Positions 1-8,383 of a DNA stretch of 64,000 nt are shown here, piece by piece. The notes below the pieces were generated by a model. That model did not search any database. It was not told the DNA's origin and saw only the letters and a list, made by a program, of their open reading frames with translations. The stretch's first letter is position 1. Every line of letters begins with the position of its first letter. Source of the DNA: Hymenobacter edaphi (GTDB taxonomy: Bacteria > Bacteroidota > Bacteroidia > Cytophagales > Hymenobacteraceae); contig NZ_QHKM01000015.1 in NCBI RefSeq assembly GCF_003258365.1, positions 1 through 64,000 of the forward strand, in the 5' to 3' direction. A program made the position numbers and the translations under genes.

Positions 1-210
1 AAGGTGGCCGTAGAACGGACGGGGGATGCTCATGTTTGCCGGGCTCGGCTGGCCCCAGGCCTCTAATCCATCTTACTCCCGTCCGTTGCGTCGTGGTCTA
101 AGTTTAAGCATCCGCTCAAACATAGGACCCTCTAAGCTGGCTTCCAGCTATCATATTTATCAACAGAGATGGAGCAGCTACCACCTATTTTAACGGCGTC
201 TGGTGCTATT
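1..210 (+). other. Structured intergenic stretch, possible 3' part of a non-coding RNA
   Basis: No reading frame here resembles a protein. The stretch is rich in inverted repeats: a perfect 10-bp pair at 14-23 and 78-87 (54-nt spacer), a near-perfect hairpin at about 102-121, and a perfect 6-bp hairpin with 3-nt loop at 135-149. It is followed directly by a strong terminator at 211-246. Successive stems ending in a terminator suggest the tail of a plus-strand structured RNA whose 5' end may lie outside the window. I could not match it to tmRNA (no T-arm/CCA end), RNase P RNA, SRP RNA or 5S rRNA. It may equally be plain intergenic DNA. Confidence 0.25.
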
Positions 211-246
211 AAAAAAGGAGGCTGCTTGGTAGCAGTCTCCTTTTTT
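211..246. terminator. Bidirectional rho-independent terminator
   Basis: A 10-bp stem (one G-T wobble) with a 4-nt loop is flanked by A6 on the left and T6 on the right, so it can terminate transcription from both sides. On the minus strand it closes the porU-porV-M16 operon. Confidence 0.85.
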
Positions 247-265
247 CTTTTAATGAGCAGGAATG

Positions 266-1540
266 TTAGGCAGGGCCTGCAGTGACGTGGACAAAGTCAG
301 TTGGAGTAAAATACTGCTGGGCTAACCGCTGTAACTGACTGGGGGAAACAGATTCCACTTCGGTCAGGAAAGAACTGTAAAAATCCGTTGGGAGATTTAG
401 CAGGATGATTGAGCGGTATTTGTCTGCTTGCTCAAACACGGTACCTAGTTCGTTGAGAAACTTGCCTTGGATGTAGTTTTTAACCGTTTCAAGCTCGTCT
501 TCCGGAATTGCTTCCTCTTGCAGCCTGATGAGCTCCTTTTCGATTTCTTTAATAGCAATAACGGAATTTGTGGCATTGACGTCGGAGCCGATTACACACG
601 AACTGGCGTGTTCCCGGTGCACAATGCTGGCGTAAATACCATAGGTAAGCCCTTTATCCTCGCGGATATTCTTCATCAATCGGGAGCCGAAATACCCACC
701 CAGTACTTTTACCAACACCTGCAATTGGTGCGTGGAGGAGTGCTGCGCGTCGGGCCACCGGCGGCCGATGCGGATTGAGGCTTGCAAGCTGTCGGCTACG
801 GTGACATGGTCGGCAGGGGCAACGGCGGGAGCAGGGGGAGCGGCTATGGAAACGGGCTGGCTGGTGGCGGCAGAGGCCGAGAACAGCTCGTTTATCTGGG
901 TAATGTGGGCTTCTTCCAGGGCGCCACAAGCGAAGATTTCAGCCTGAGACAAGGCGTAGGCCTGCTGATAAAATTGGGTGACAGCCTCAGGCGTTATGTC
1001 GCGGAAGGCGTTTTCGTCAAATACAACGCCGTAAGGGTGGTGGGCGCCATAAAGGTTGCGCGCGAACCGCTCAGAGGCCTGGTAGCTGGTTTTCTGCCGC
1101 TCAACGCGGATGTTCTGCGCGGTGCGCGTCTTGATCTGGTCCAGCTCGGCCACCGGGAAAGTGGCGTTCAGCAGCACATCCTGCACCAGCGGCAGCAATT
1201 GGCTGAAATGCCGAGCAAGGCAGTACAGCGTCAGGGTTGCCCGGTCAAAGCCCTGCTCGCAGTCGAGCGAGGCACCGTAAAAGGCTACTTCTTCGGCTAT
1301 CTGCCGGGCCGAGCGGGTGCGGGTGCCTTCGAGCAGTGCCCGGGCGGTAAGCAGGGAGGTACCGGGCGACGGGTCATACCAGCGGCCCGCGGGCAGCACT
1401 ACCTGCAGGCGTACGACTGGCTGAGCGGTGTGGGGCAGTACGTGGAGACGGGCGCCGTTGGCCAGGTACGACACCTGGGCCGAAGGCAAATCGACCCGGC
1501 CTAGTGGCCGGGTCGGAGGGGGAGCTAGACGGTTGAGCAT
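266..1540 (-). CDS. M16 family (insulinase/pitrilysin-like) protein, non-catalytic
   Basis: A 424-residue protein with the two-lobe M16 peptidase fold: an N-terminal M16 domain (about 20-170) and a C-terminal M16C domain (about 180-360, including 'GGYFGSRLMKNIREDKGLTY', the typical substrate-binding R/Y region). The catalytic HxxEH motif of active M16 peptidases is absent; the corresponding segment reads 'SLLTARALLEGT'. It therefore resembles the inactive partner subunit of heterodimeric M16 enzymes. No signal peptide is evident. It starts 6 nt after porV and is very probably co-transcribed with porU and porV. Its 3' third is clearly less GC-rich than its neighbours. No active M16 partner lies in the window; a direct role in secretion is only suggested by position. 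Confidence 0.85.
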   Translation of the reverse strand: MLNRLAPPPTRPLGRVDLPSAQVSYLANGARLHVLPHTAQPVVRLQVVLPAGRWYDPSPGTSLLTARALLEGTRTRSARQIAEEVAFYGASLDCEQGFDRATLTLYCLARHFSQLLPLVQDVLLNATFPVAELDQIKTRTAQNIRVERQKTSYQASERFARNLYGAHHPYGVVFDENAFRDITPEAVTQFYQQAYALSQAEIFACGALEEAHITQINELFSASAATSQPVSIAAPPAPAVAPADHVTVADSLQASIRIGRRWPDAQHSSTHQLQVLVKVLGGYFGSRLMKNIREDKGLTYGIYASIVHREHASSCVIGSDVNATNSVIAIKEIEKELIRLQEEAIPEDELETVKNYIQGKFLNELGTVFEQADKYRSIILLNLPTDFYSSFLTEVESVSPSQLQRLAQQYFTPTDFVHVTAGPA

Positions 1541-1546
1541 CCAGAG

Positions 1547-2752
1547 TTAGTTTGAGGGCGTATCCTCGCTGGGAGCGGCCGAGCCGCCTTGGTTGCCGTT
1601 GAAATTGAAGTGCAGGGAAACCCGAATGGTATTGGCAAGGGGGTTGGCTTTGGAGTTCGGCACCAGGTAGGCGGCATCAGCCCCAAACACCTGATAACGC
1701 AGCCCCAGGCCGAGGCATAGGTACTGCCGGTCGCCTTTTTTGGGGTTCTCGTAGAAATATCCTACGCGGGCTGCCAGCAGGTCGTTGTACCAGTATTCGG
1801 CCCCGGCCGAGAGATTTATTTCCCGCATTTCTTCCTTGAAGCCTCCGGGCGCGTCGCTGAAGGAGCTGAGCATGCCGCTCACGATGCCTTTGTTGGCAAT
1901 TTCCTGGTTACGCGCTACCACCGCCGGGTCGTTGGGGGCTGCGCCGTCGATGTAGTACGGCGTCGGCACGAGCAGCTTGTTGGCGTCGACGGTAAGCGTG
2001 ATTTTGTTATAGGCGTCCAGTTCGCGCGTGATGGCGGTACCGATCTTGAGGTTGGTCGGCAGGAAGTCGGCCTGATCCGCTTTGGTGTAGTTGATCTTGT
2101 TGCCGATGTTGGACACGGCCGCCCCGAACGAGAGGTTGTAGTCGGACGGACCAATGGTGACGTCGCGGGTGTAGTAGGCGCCGAGGTCGACGGCAGCGGC
2201 ATTGCCGGGGCGGCTGTCCTGAATCTGGCTGCCGGTGAGGTTGGAGCGGATGTAGCGGGCGGTAGCACCCAGGCCGAAATACTGGCTCAGCTGCTGGCCG
2301 TAGGATACGCTGATAGAGTATTCCTTGGGGTTGAAGGTACCGTCGGGCTGGTTGGTCGCACTGCGGAAGTCAATCTGCCCAAGGTCGAAATAGGTAATGG
2401 CCGCGGCCAGGGCAGCGCGCTGGCCGAACTTCTTGTAGCCCGAGATAGAGGAAATGCTCATATCGTCGGTTACGTTGCGCAGCCAGGGCGAATACGACGC
2501 CGACAGGCCGTAGGGGTTGGTTTCGAATCCGAGCTTGCCGGCGTTGTGGTAGGAGGCATTGGCGTCGGGCGAAAGCGCTACGCCGGCATCACCGAGCGCC
2601 GCCGAACGCGAGTCGGGGCTGATCGTCAGGAACGGGACGGCGGTGGTGATGGTGTTGGGATCCTGCTGCGCGTGGGCGGCGGTTACGCAGCCCAGCAGCA
2701 AGGCCGGGAGCAAGTAGCGCGAAGCCGTCGGTTTCGAAAAAAGCATAAACAA
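1547..2752 (-). CDS. porV: Type IX secretion system outer membrane channel/shuttle protein PorV
   Basis: A 401-residue outer membrane beta-barrel of the FadL-like PorV (LptO/PG27) family. A signal peptide ends near residue 28 (AHAQ). The mature N-terminus contains the family signature 'FLTISPDSRSAALGDAGVA', followed by 'NASYHNAGKLGF' and alternating amphipathic strands. PorV shuttles cargo from the T9SS translocon to the attachment complex with PorU, PorQ and PorZ. It lies 45 nt downstream of porU, the conserved porU-porV pairing of Bacteroidota. Two close ATG codons (2752 and 2746) could serve as start; both give the same mature protein. Confidence 0.95.
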   Translation of the reverse strand: MFMLFSKPTASRYLLPALLLGCVTAAHAQQDPNTITTAVPFLTISPDSRSAALGDAGVALSPDANASYHNAGKLGFETNPYGLSASYSPWLRNVTDDMSISSISGYKKFGQRAALAAAITYFDLGQIDFRSATNQPDGTFNPKEYSISVSYGQQLSQYFGLGATARYIRSNLTGSQIQDSRPGNAAAVDLGAYYTRDVTIGPSDYNLSFGAAVSNIGNKINYTKADQADFLPTNLKIGTAITRELDAYNKITLTVDANKLLVPTPYYIDGAAPNDPAVVARNQEIANKGIVSGMLSSFSDAPGGFKEEMREINLSAGAEYWYNDLLAARVGYFYENPKKGDRQYLCLGLGLRYQVFGADAAYLVPNSKANPLANTIRVSLHFNFNGNQGGSAAPSEDTPSN

Positions 2753-2797
2753 GAGGGAAGAGTCGGGAAAAGCGAAGGTGAAGAAAGCAGCCGGAGG

Positions 2798-5700
2798 TTA
2801 ATTGAGCAGCACGAGCTTTTCGAATTTGCTGACCTGCGACCCGTCGTGCGGGGTGCGCACGCTCAGGCGGTACACGTAAACGCCGCGAGCCAGCTGGTCA
2901 TTGTAGTCGTCGCGGCCGTCCCACTGAATAGCGGCCACGTGCGCTTCGCTACTGGTACCCGGCACATACGCCGTGAGGGTACGCACAAGTTTGCCGGACA
3001 CGGTGAAAATCTGCACCTGCACGTCGAGCGCGTCGCCGAAGCGGTTGTGGTCGAAGTGGAAAGTGGTGTGGCCGGCAAAGGGGTTCGGGTAGTTCAGGAT
3101 GTGACTGAGGGCCAGCTTCTCGTTCTGAGCCACAATAAACTCGAGTTCCTTTTCGGAGGAGTTGTTGAACGTATCCCAGGCCTTCACGCGCAGGATGTGC
3201 GGCCCGAGCGAGAGGCTTTTGAATAGGTAGGTGACGCGGCCGCTGGTGAATTTGTCGGTGTCGGCCGTGTAGTACTCGTTCAGGATGGTCACCTTGCTGG
3301 CATCGTTGTCGAGGGTAGCCGTTAGCTCGTGGCCGATGCCGGTGCCGGCGGTGTTGATGCCGTTGGCGTCGCTGAAGCGGGCCAGCAAGGTGGTATTGGG
3401 CTTGGTGAGGCCGCCAAAGACGAACGTGGTGTCGTCCATGGCCAGGCGAATCAGGGGCGGAATGGAATCGAGCAGGGCCGTGGGCGAGGCGCCGCCGATG
3501 GTGATGCGCGGATTGGCGCCCTGGCCGTCCACGTTGCGGGCCGAATCGGCCGCGTAAAAGCTGATTTTGCCGAAACCGAAGCTGTAGTTGATGTCTTTCG
3601 GAACGACGAAGCGCACCTCGAAACGGCCGTTGGTGACGGTGGCCGAGCCGTCGTATACCACGTCCTTCTGCACGCTGACGCGGGTCGTGTCGTTCTCGTT
3701 GCCGAGCGTGAGCACGGTGGAAGGCTTCTCGTACACGGTTACCTGCACGCGGCCGTTGAACGCGGTTTGCAGGGCCGACGTGACGGGGTGTACCACCTCG
3801 CCTTCGAGGCGTACCTGCTGCAGGGCGCGGATGGTATCGATGGGGGCGTGCGTGGCATCCTGCGCGTCGCTGATGCGGGTGGTGCGCACGGTGTAGTACG
3901 GCATGGCCAGACGCATGCTCGGGTCGCCGAGCAGGGTAAAGTTGCGGTTGTACACGTCGATACCGTCCCCGTTTTTGCCCGCCACCACGGCGTCGCCCAG
4001 GCGCGGCCAGTCGCCGGTGCTGGCGTTACGGGCAAACAGCGCCGAGAGGAAGACGGTAGCCAGGGCCTGGTTGTTGGCGGCGTACACGAGGCGCGTCGTG
4101 GTAAGCAGGCCGATGCCGCCGGCGCGGGTATCGGTGAGCAGCTGCTCGCCGGCCGAGGTGAAGCCCGGGTCGTCGTACCAGGCAAAGTCGCAGGTGCCGG
4201 TGAACATAAAGGTGGGCCGCGTGGTGTTTTGCAGCGCCATCACCGAGCTGTTGGTCAGGATTTTCTCGTCCGTCCACCCCCGCGGCCCGCCGTGGCCCGC
4301 GTACGATACCATCAGGGAGCCTTGCTCAATCGAGGCATCGAGGGCTTGGTTGGCCTCGGGCGACGACTGGCCGGCCGCGCTGCTCTGCTGGGGATACATG
4401 TCCAGGTATACCTTGTTTACCTGGTAAGCCGGGCGGGTGTTTACGAGCAGGTTGGCCGGGGCTTCCGCATTGACCAGGTGCAGGTTTCGGTCGCCGTCGT
4501 CGGCCACAAAGGTGAGGCGGTTGCGCCATTTGCCCTGGGTAACGGGCTGGTCGTAGGCAATCAGCTTGTCGACCAAGGTGACGGCCTCGGCGGCCGAGTT
4601 GGGCTGGTTGATCGGGAAGCGAATCGGCAGGCGGCCCACGGCGGCATCCATCATGTCATCCACCTCAGATTCGGTCCAGGCACCTTCGTTGTCGTCCAGA
4701 AAACCGTAATAGTCATCGGAGCAGAACGAGGGCCGGAAGTACACCTTGTCGAACGACGAGTAGGACTCGTAGGTCGGGACAAAGTTCTGGTTGTCCGCGT
4801 CGCGCAACTGGCGGCTGCGCCACCAGCCGGGCAGCTGCGCGGCGTCGTTGCTGGCGTCGGACTTGTAGTCGTAGGAAGCGTCGCCGAAGAGCAGCAGGTA
4901 CAGACGCCCCGGCTGCCCGGCGCGGCGGTCGTAGAGCATCTTCATGAAGTCGCGGATGGCCGTGATGTCCTGGCCCCCAGAGCTGAATTCGTTGTAAATC
5001 TGCTGCGGCGTCACCACCAGCGTGCGGAGCTGGTCATGGTCGCGGCGGTGGTCGGCCAGGCGCTGGGCCTGAACCCGAAACACGGGCGGCGCCACGATAA
5101 CCAGGTCGATGGGCGTGGTGAGGCCGAAGGAGTGCAGGTTCTGGTTGGCCACCTTGCCGAAGGCCCGCGGCGTGTCGAAGCTGCCGTTGGGGGTGAAGGC
5201 CACGTATTCGCGCAGGGTGCTGGTCTGGGCCAGGAAGCGGCCGTTGGTATGAGCCACGCTCTGGGCCAGGCGCGGGTTGGTCACGTCCCACACCACCAGA
5301 TTGGCCGGGGCGTTCTGCACCTCAAACGCGCTGATGCGGTTGGGCCGCAGACTGTCGATGGAGCGGAACTCCAGCGGGCGGCCGCTGAGCTGCAGGCGGC
5401 GCCGGGCCTGCACCTCCAGGTAGTCGAGGTAGCCGGCGGCCGAGGCGTCGGAGGTCGAGCCGCTGTAAGTGATGTTGACGTTCAGGTCGGAGCCGGAAGC
5501 GGGGGCCACCGTGGCGTAGGTGGTTACGTCGGTGTTGGCAGCTTCGGCGTAGCAGTCCCCTTGCGTCAGGTCGCAGTATTGGCCGCGCACGGCCTGGGGC
5601 ACCCCCACGGTGCTGCCGTTCAGCTTCAGCGTGAAGGTGGTGGTGCGGCCGGGCAGCGAGGTAGCCGCTACCGAGGAAGTGAGCAGCAGCGGGGAGCTGG

Positions 5701-6766
5701 GCACCAGGTTGCTGATGCCGGCGAAGGAAAAATCCTTCTGCGCGTCGCGGTTGAAGCCTTCCCCCAGCCACTGCCGGCCCGATTTGAGCAGGTTGACCAG
5801 TTCCCGCTCGTAGAAGAAGTGGTCGGTATACTCGGTGATGGTGCTCGTGGGCGTACCGCTCACGGCGGGCCGCGCCGCCACCCGGCGCCCATTGGCCCCG
5901 CCGACGGTCAGAAAGTAGTAAGTGGTATCAGAGTAGATGTTCAGCTCGTGGCTGAAGCGGCGGTCGGTGGCCGAGTACGACCAGGTGTGCGGGCCGCGGG
6001 CGTAGAAGAGAAAGTATTCGTCGTCGTCGAACGTGGCGTTGTTGCTGCCGTTGTCGGCGAAGTAGATGGCGTTTTCGGCCAAGTCGTCGGGGCGGTCGAT
6101 GCTGTTGGCCTGGGGCAGCATGCCCAGGCCGTAGCCGAACAGCTGCAACCGGCGCGGGTCCATGGCCTGCACGGGCAGGCCGAGGTTGCGCAGGTAGTTC
6201 TTGTCGAGCCGGTAGACGCTGCCGGTACCCAGGTCGGTGTTGGTCACGCCGATTTTAAACCAGTCGCCGCTGCGCAGGGCCGAGTTCGGCGCGTATACGC
6301 GGCTGTTGGTGCGGGCCTGGGGGGCGGTGCCGGTGCGGTAGGTGTAGCCGAAGCTGACGAGCTTTTCCAGCTGACCGGTCTGGCCGTTGCGGCGCACGGC
6401 CGGCAGCTGGGCAATGGTAGCGGGCTGGCGGTTTTCGGTGCCGTGGCGCAGGGTAAACTGCTGGGTGGGGTCGGGGGCACCGGCAAAGGCCGCCGCTTCC
6501 TTGGCCGTAAACGGGGCGTAGCGCGCATCCTGCAGCTGCACCTCCGTCACGTAGCCGGAAATGTAAAGGCTGACGGCGGGCAAACGCTGGCCGGCAGCAA
6601 AAACGGCTCCCTTGAACGAAGGGACGTAGACGCCCACGCCGCGGGTGGGGAAAATCAGCTCCTGGGTGTTCCAGTTCAGCGAGACCTGCTCGACCGGCGC
6701 CTGGGCTTGCGCCGACCAGCTGAGCCCGAGGAGCACCCACAAAAGCAACGAAGTAGAAAACCGCAT
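2798..6766 (-). CDS. porU: Type IX secretion system sortase PorU (C25 gingipain-like peptidase)
   Basis: About 1322 residues. The start is set at 6766 because the signal peptide begins with MRFSTSLLLW; the 20 upstream in-frame residues do not look like part of it. A long N-terminal beta-rich region precedes the C25 caspase-like domain ('LFGDASYDYKS', 'YAGHGGPRGW', 'FTGTCDFAWYDDP'). His825 and Cys859 form the expected catalytic dyad, with spacing like that of gingipains. The C-terminus carries a T9SS sorting-domain-like module ('NYPNPF' through 'RGVYVYRLSV' and 'KFEKLVLLN'), which PorU retains. PorU cleaves cargo C-terminal domains at the cell surface and attaches cargo to anionic LPS. First gene of an operon with porV and the M16 protein. 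Confidence 0.95.
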   Translation of the reverse strand: MRFSTSLLLWVLLGLSWSAQAQAPVEQVSLNWNTQELIFPTRGVGVYVPSFKGAVFAAGQRLPAVSLYISGYVTEVQLQDARYAPFTAKEAAAFAGAPDPTQQFTLRHGTENRQPATIAQLPAVRRNGQTGQLEKLVSFGYTYRTGTAPQARTNSRVYAPNSALRSGDWFKIGVTNTDLGTGSVYRLDKNYLRNLGLPVQAMDPRRLQLFGYGLGMLPQANSIDRPDDLAENAIYFADNGSNNATFDDDEYFLFYARGPHTWSYSATDRRFSHELNIYSDTTYYFLTVGGANGRRVAARPAVSGTPTSTITEYTDHFFYERELVNLLKSGRQWLGEGFNRDAQKDFSFAGISNLVPSSPLLLTSSVAATSLPGRTTTFTLKLNGSTVGVPQAVRGQYCDLTQGDCYAEAANTDVTTYATVAPASGSDLNVNITYSGSTSDASAAGYLDYLEVQARRRLQLSGRPLEFRSIDSLRPNRISAFEVQNAPANLVVWDVTNPRLAQSVAHTNGRFLAQTSTLREYVAFTPNGSFDTPRAFGKVANQNLHSFGLTTPIDLVIVAPPVFRVQAQRLADHRRDHDQLRTLVVTPQQIYNEFSSGGQDITAIRDFMKMLYDRRAGQPGRLYLLLFGDASYDYKSDASNDAAQLPGWWRSRQLRDADNQNFVPTYESYSSFDKVYFRPSFCSDDYYGFLDDNEGAWTESEVDDMMDAAVGRLPIRFPINQPNSAAEAVTLVDKLIAYDQPVTQGKWRNRLTFVADDGDRNLHLVNAEAPANLLVNTRPAYQVNKVYLDMYPQQSSAAGQSSPEANQALDASIEQGSLMVSYAGHGGPRGWTDEKILTNSSVMALQNTTRPTFMFTGTCDFAWYDDPGFTSAGEQLLTDTRAGGIGLLTTTRLVYAANNQALATVFLSALFARNASTGDWPRLGDAVVAGKNGDGIDVYNRNFTLLGDPSMRLAMPYYTVRTTRISDAQDATHAPIDTIRALQQVRLEGEVVHPVTSALQTAFNGRVQVTVYEKPSTVLTLGNENDTTRVSVQKDVVYDGSATVTNGRFEVRFVVPKDINYSFGFGKISFYAADSARNVDGQGANPRITIGGASPTALLDSIPPLIRLAMDDTTFVFGGLTKPNTTLLARFSDANGINTAGTGIGHELTATLDNDASKVTILNEYYTADTDKFTSGRVTYLFKSLSLGPHILRVKAWDTFNNSSEKELEFIVAQNEKLALSHILNYPNPFAGHTTFHFDHNRFGDALDVQVQIFTVSGKLVRTLTAYVPGTSSEAHVAAIQWDGRDDYNDQLARGVYVYRLSVRTPHDGSQVSKFEKLVLLN

Positions 6767-6894
6767 AAAGGCTATATAAACAGCGTGGTGTGACTTCAGC
6801 AAAGCTCCCGGCGGACCCCTCAACAATCGTTCCGGCCGGAGCGTTCAGTTAGCGGCCTATACAACTGGCTGAGTGGGAAAATATTGTGCGACGC

Positions 6895-7632
6895 TTATCC
6901 TTTGGCCGGAAGCCGAACCACCGACAGCAGCACGTACAGCAGGATGATGAGCGGCACCGCCGCCGCCCGCAGCACCGCCAGCAGCACCACCGACAGGAGC
7001 AGGAACACGAAACGCAGCGAATTGTCCTGCCAGGTGAAGTTTTTAAACTTTAGGGCAAACAGCGGCAGCTCGGCCACCAGCAAACCGGACATCAGGAAGG
7101 TAATACCCAGCAGCACCCACGGGTTCAGAATGAAACCGCCCACCCCGAACGAGTCGTAGGCCAGAATCACCGGCAGGGAGGCAATCAGCATGGTGTTGGC
7201 CGGCGTCGGCACGCCGATAAAGGAGTCGGACTGCCGGGTGTCGTTGTTGAACTTGGCCAGGCGCAGGGCCGAGAAGATGCTCACGGTGAAGGCTAGGTAG
7301 GCCAGACTATCGGGCAGCGAAGTCAGCGGCAGCACGTGCTGCAGCAGCTTGAAGAGGATAGCGCCCGGCACCACGCCGAACGATACCATGTCGGCCAGCG
7401 AATCAAGGTCCTTGCCGATGGGGGAGGACACGTGCAGGGCCCGCGCCACCAGGCCGTCGAAGAAGTCAGCAATGGCGGCAATACCGATTAAGTAAGCGGC
7501 CTGCACCAGCGGCTGCCAGTCGGGCGCGGCTGTTTGGCGCGGGTCGTAGGCCAGAATCAAGCTCAGCGCCACGCAGCCGCAGAGCAGGTTCAGGCATGTA
7601 AGGGCGTTGGGCAGGTGGTTTTTGATAGCCAT
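6895..7632 (-). CDS. pssA: CDP-diacylglycerol-serine O-phosphatidyltransferase
   Basis: A 245-residue inner membrane enzyme that makes phosphatidylserine from CDP-diacylglycerol and serine, the precursor of phosphatidylethanolamine. The CDP-alcohol phosphotransferase motif D-x2-D-G-x2-A-R-x8-G-x3-D-x3-D is complete at residues 56-81 (D56, D59, G60, A63, R64, G73, D77, D81). Several hydrophobic segments follow, with the small type II size typical of Bacteroidota. It lies 12 nt downstream of the MBL-fold hydrolase gene and is probably co-transcribed with it. Confidence 0.93.
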   Translation of the reverse strand: MAIKNHLPNALTCLNLLCGCVALSLILAYDPRQTAAPDWQPLVQAAYLIGIAAIADFFDGLVARALHVSSPIGKDLDSLADMVSFGVVPGAILFKLLQHVLPLTSLPDSLAYLAFTVSIFSALRLAKFNNDTRQSDSFIGVPTPANTMLIASLPVILAYDSFGVGGFILNPWVLLGITFLMSGLLVAELPLFALKFKNFTWQDNSLRFVFLLLSVVLLAVLRAAAVPLIILLYVLLSVVRLPAKG

Positions 7633-7644
7633 CAGGCGGAATAA

Positions 7645-8283
7645 CTAGCGCAGGAAAGGATTGGACACGCGTTCGGCGCCCACCGTGGTGGCGGGGCCGT
7701 GGCCGGAGTACACGGTGGTTTCGTCGGGGAGGGTGAGCAGTTGCTCGCGGATGCTCTGGATCAGCGTGTCGTAGTCGCCGCCGGGCAGATCGGTGCGGCC
7801 GATGCTGCCGCGGAACAGCACGTCGCCGCCGAGGACGACCTGGGTGGGCGCGTGGTAGAACACCACGTGGCCGGGCGCGTGGCCGGGGGCAAAGCGCACT
7901 TCCAGCTCGGTTTCACCAAAGCGCAGCGGCTCGCCGGGCGTCAGGAAGCCGGTGGGCTCGGCCGGGTTGTAGAGCGGGAAGCCGTAGTTGGGCGCGTACG
8001 TCGGCACGGCGCGCAGCGTGGGCAGGTCGGCCTGGTGGATGAGGAAGGGCGTGCCGGGCCAGGTATCGAGTACGAACTGGTTGCCAAAGACGTGGTCGAT
8101 GTGGCAGTGGGTGTTCAGCAGCAGCTCCACGCGCAGGTGGTGGTCCTTGATGTACTGCTGCAGGGCCTGCTGCTCCCGCCGCTCGTAGCAGCCGGGGTCG
8201 ACGACGGCGCAGGCGCCCGAAGCGTCGTGAAGCAGGTAGGTATTTTCGGAAAAGGCGTTGAACGTAAAGCCCGAAACGGTCAT
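7645..8283 (-). CDS. MBL-fold metallo-hydrolase, glyoxalase II-like
   Basis: A 212-residue cytoplasmic protein of the metallo-beta-lactamase superfamily. The first metal motif T-H-C-H-I-D-H is at residues 58-64 (H59, H61, D63, H64); later ligands are visible in 'APGHAPGHVVFYH', 'GDVLFRGSIGRTDLPGGDY' and 'SGHGP'. The short single-domain architecture with 'GSIGRTDLPGGD' is that of YcbL/glyoxalase II-like hydrolases rather than true GloB with its C-terminal helical domain. The substrate is probably a glutathione-type or other thioester, but this cannot be fixed from sequence. First gene of a two-gene unit with pssA, divergent from the FAD oxidoreductase. Confidence 0.9.
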   Translation of the reverse strand: MTVSGFTFNAFSENTYLLHDASGACAVVDPGCYERREQQALQQYIKDHHLRVELLLNTHCHIDHVFGNQFVLDTWPGTPFLIHQADLPTLRAVPTYAPNYGFPLYNPAEPTGFLTPGEPLRFGETELEVRFAPGHAPGHVVFYHAPTQVVLGGDVLFRGSIGRTDLPGGDYDTLIQSIREQLLTLPDETTVYSGHGPATTVGAERVSNPFLR

Positions 8284-8383
8284 GCAAAAAGGGAAAAGCC
8301 CGCCGCGGGGGCAGGCAGAGAACGGGAGGGTAAGTTACGCAATCGGCCGCGTACCGTCGGGCAAAGTGCGTATTTTGCCCGGA

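Noticed and set aside
58-210. tmRNA, RNase P RNA, SRP RNA or 5S rRNA at the left edge
   Set aside because: None of the invariant sequence elements of these RNAs can be found.
3329-6793. 1154-codon plus-strand open frame opposite porU
   Set aside because: Antisense shadow of a well-supported gene in GC-rich DNA; translated sequence is His/Gly/Val-rich low complexity without family motifs.
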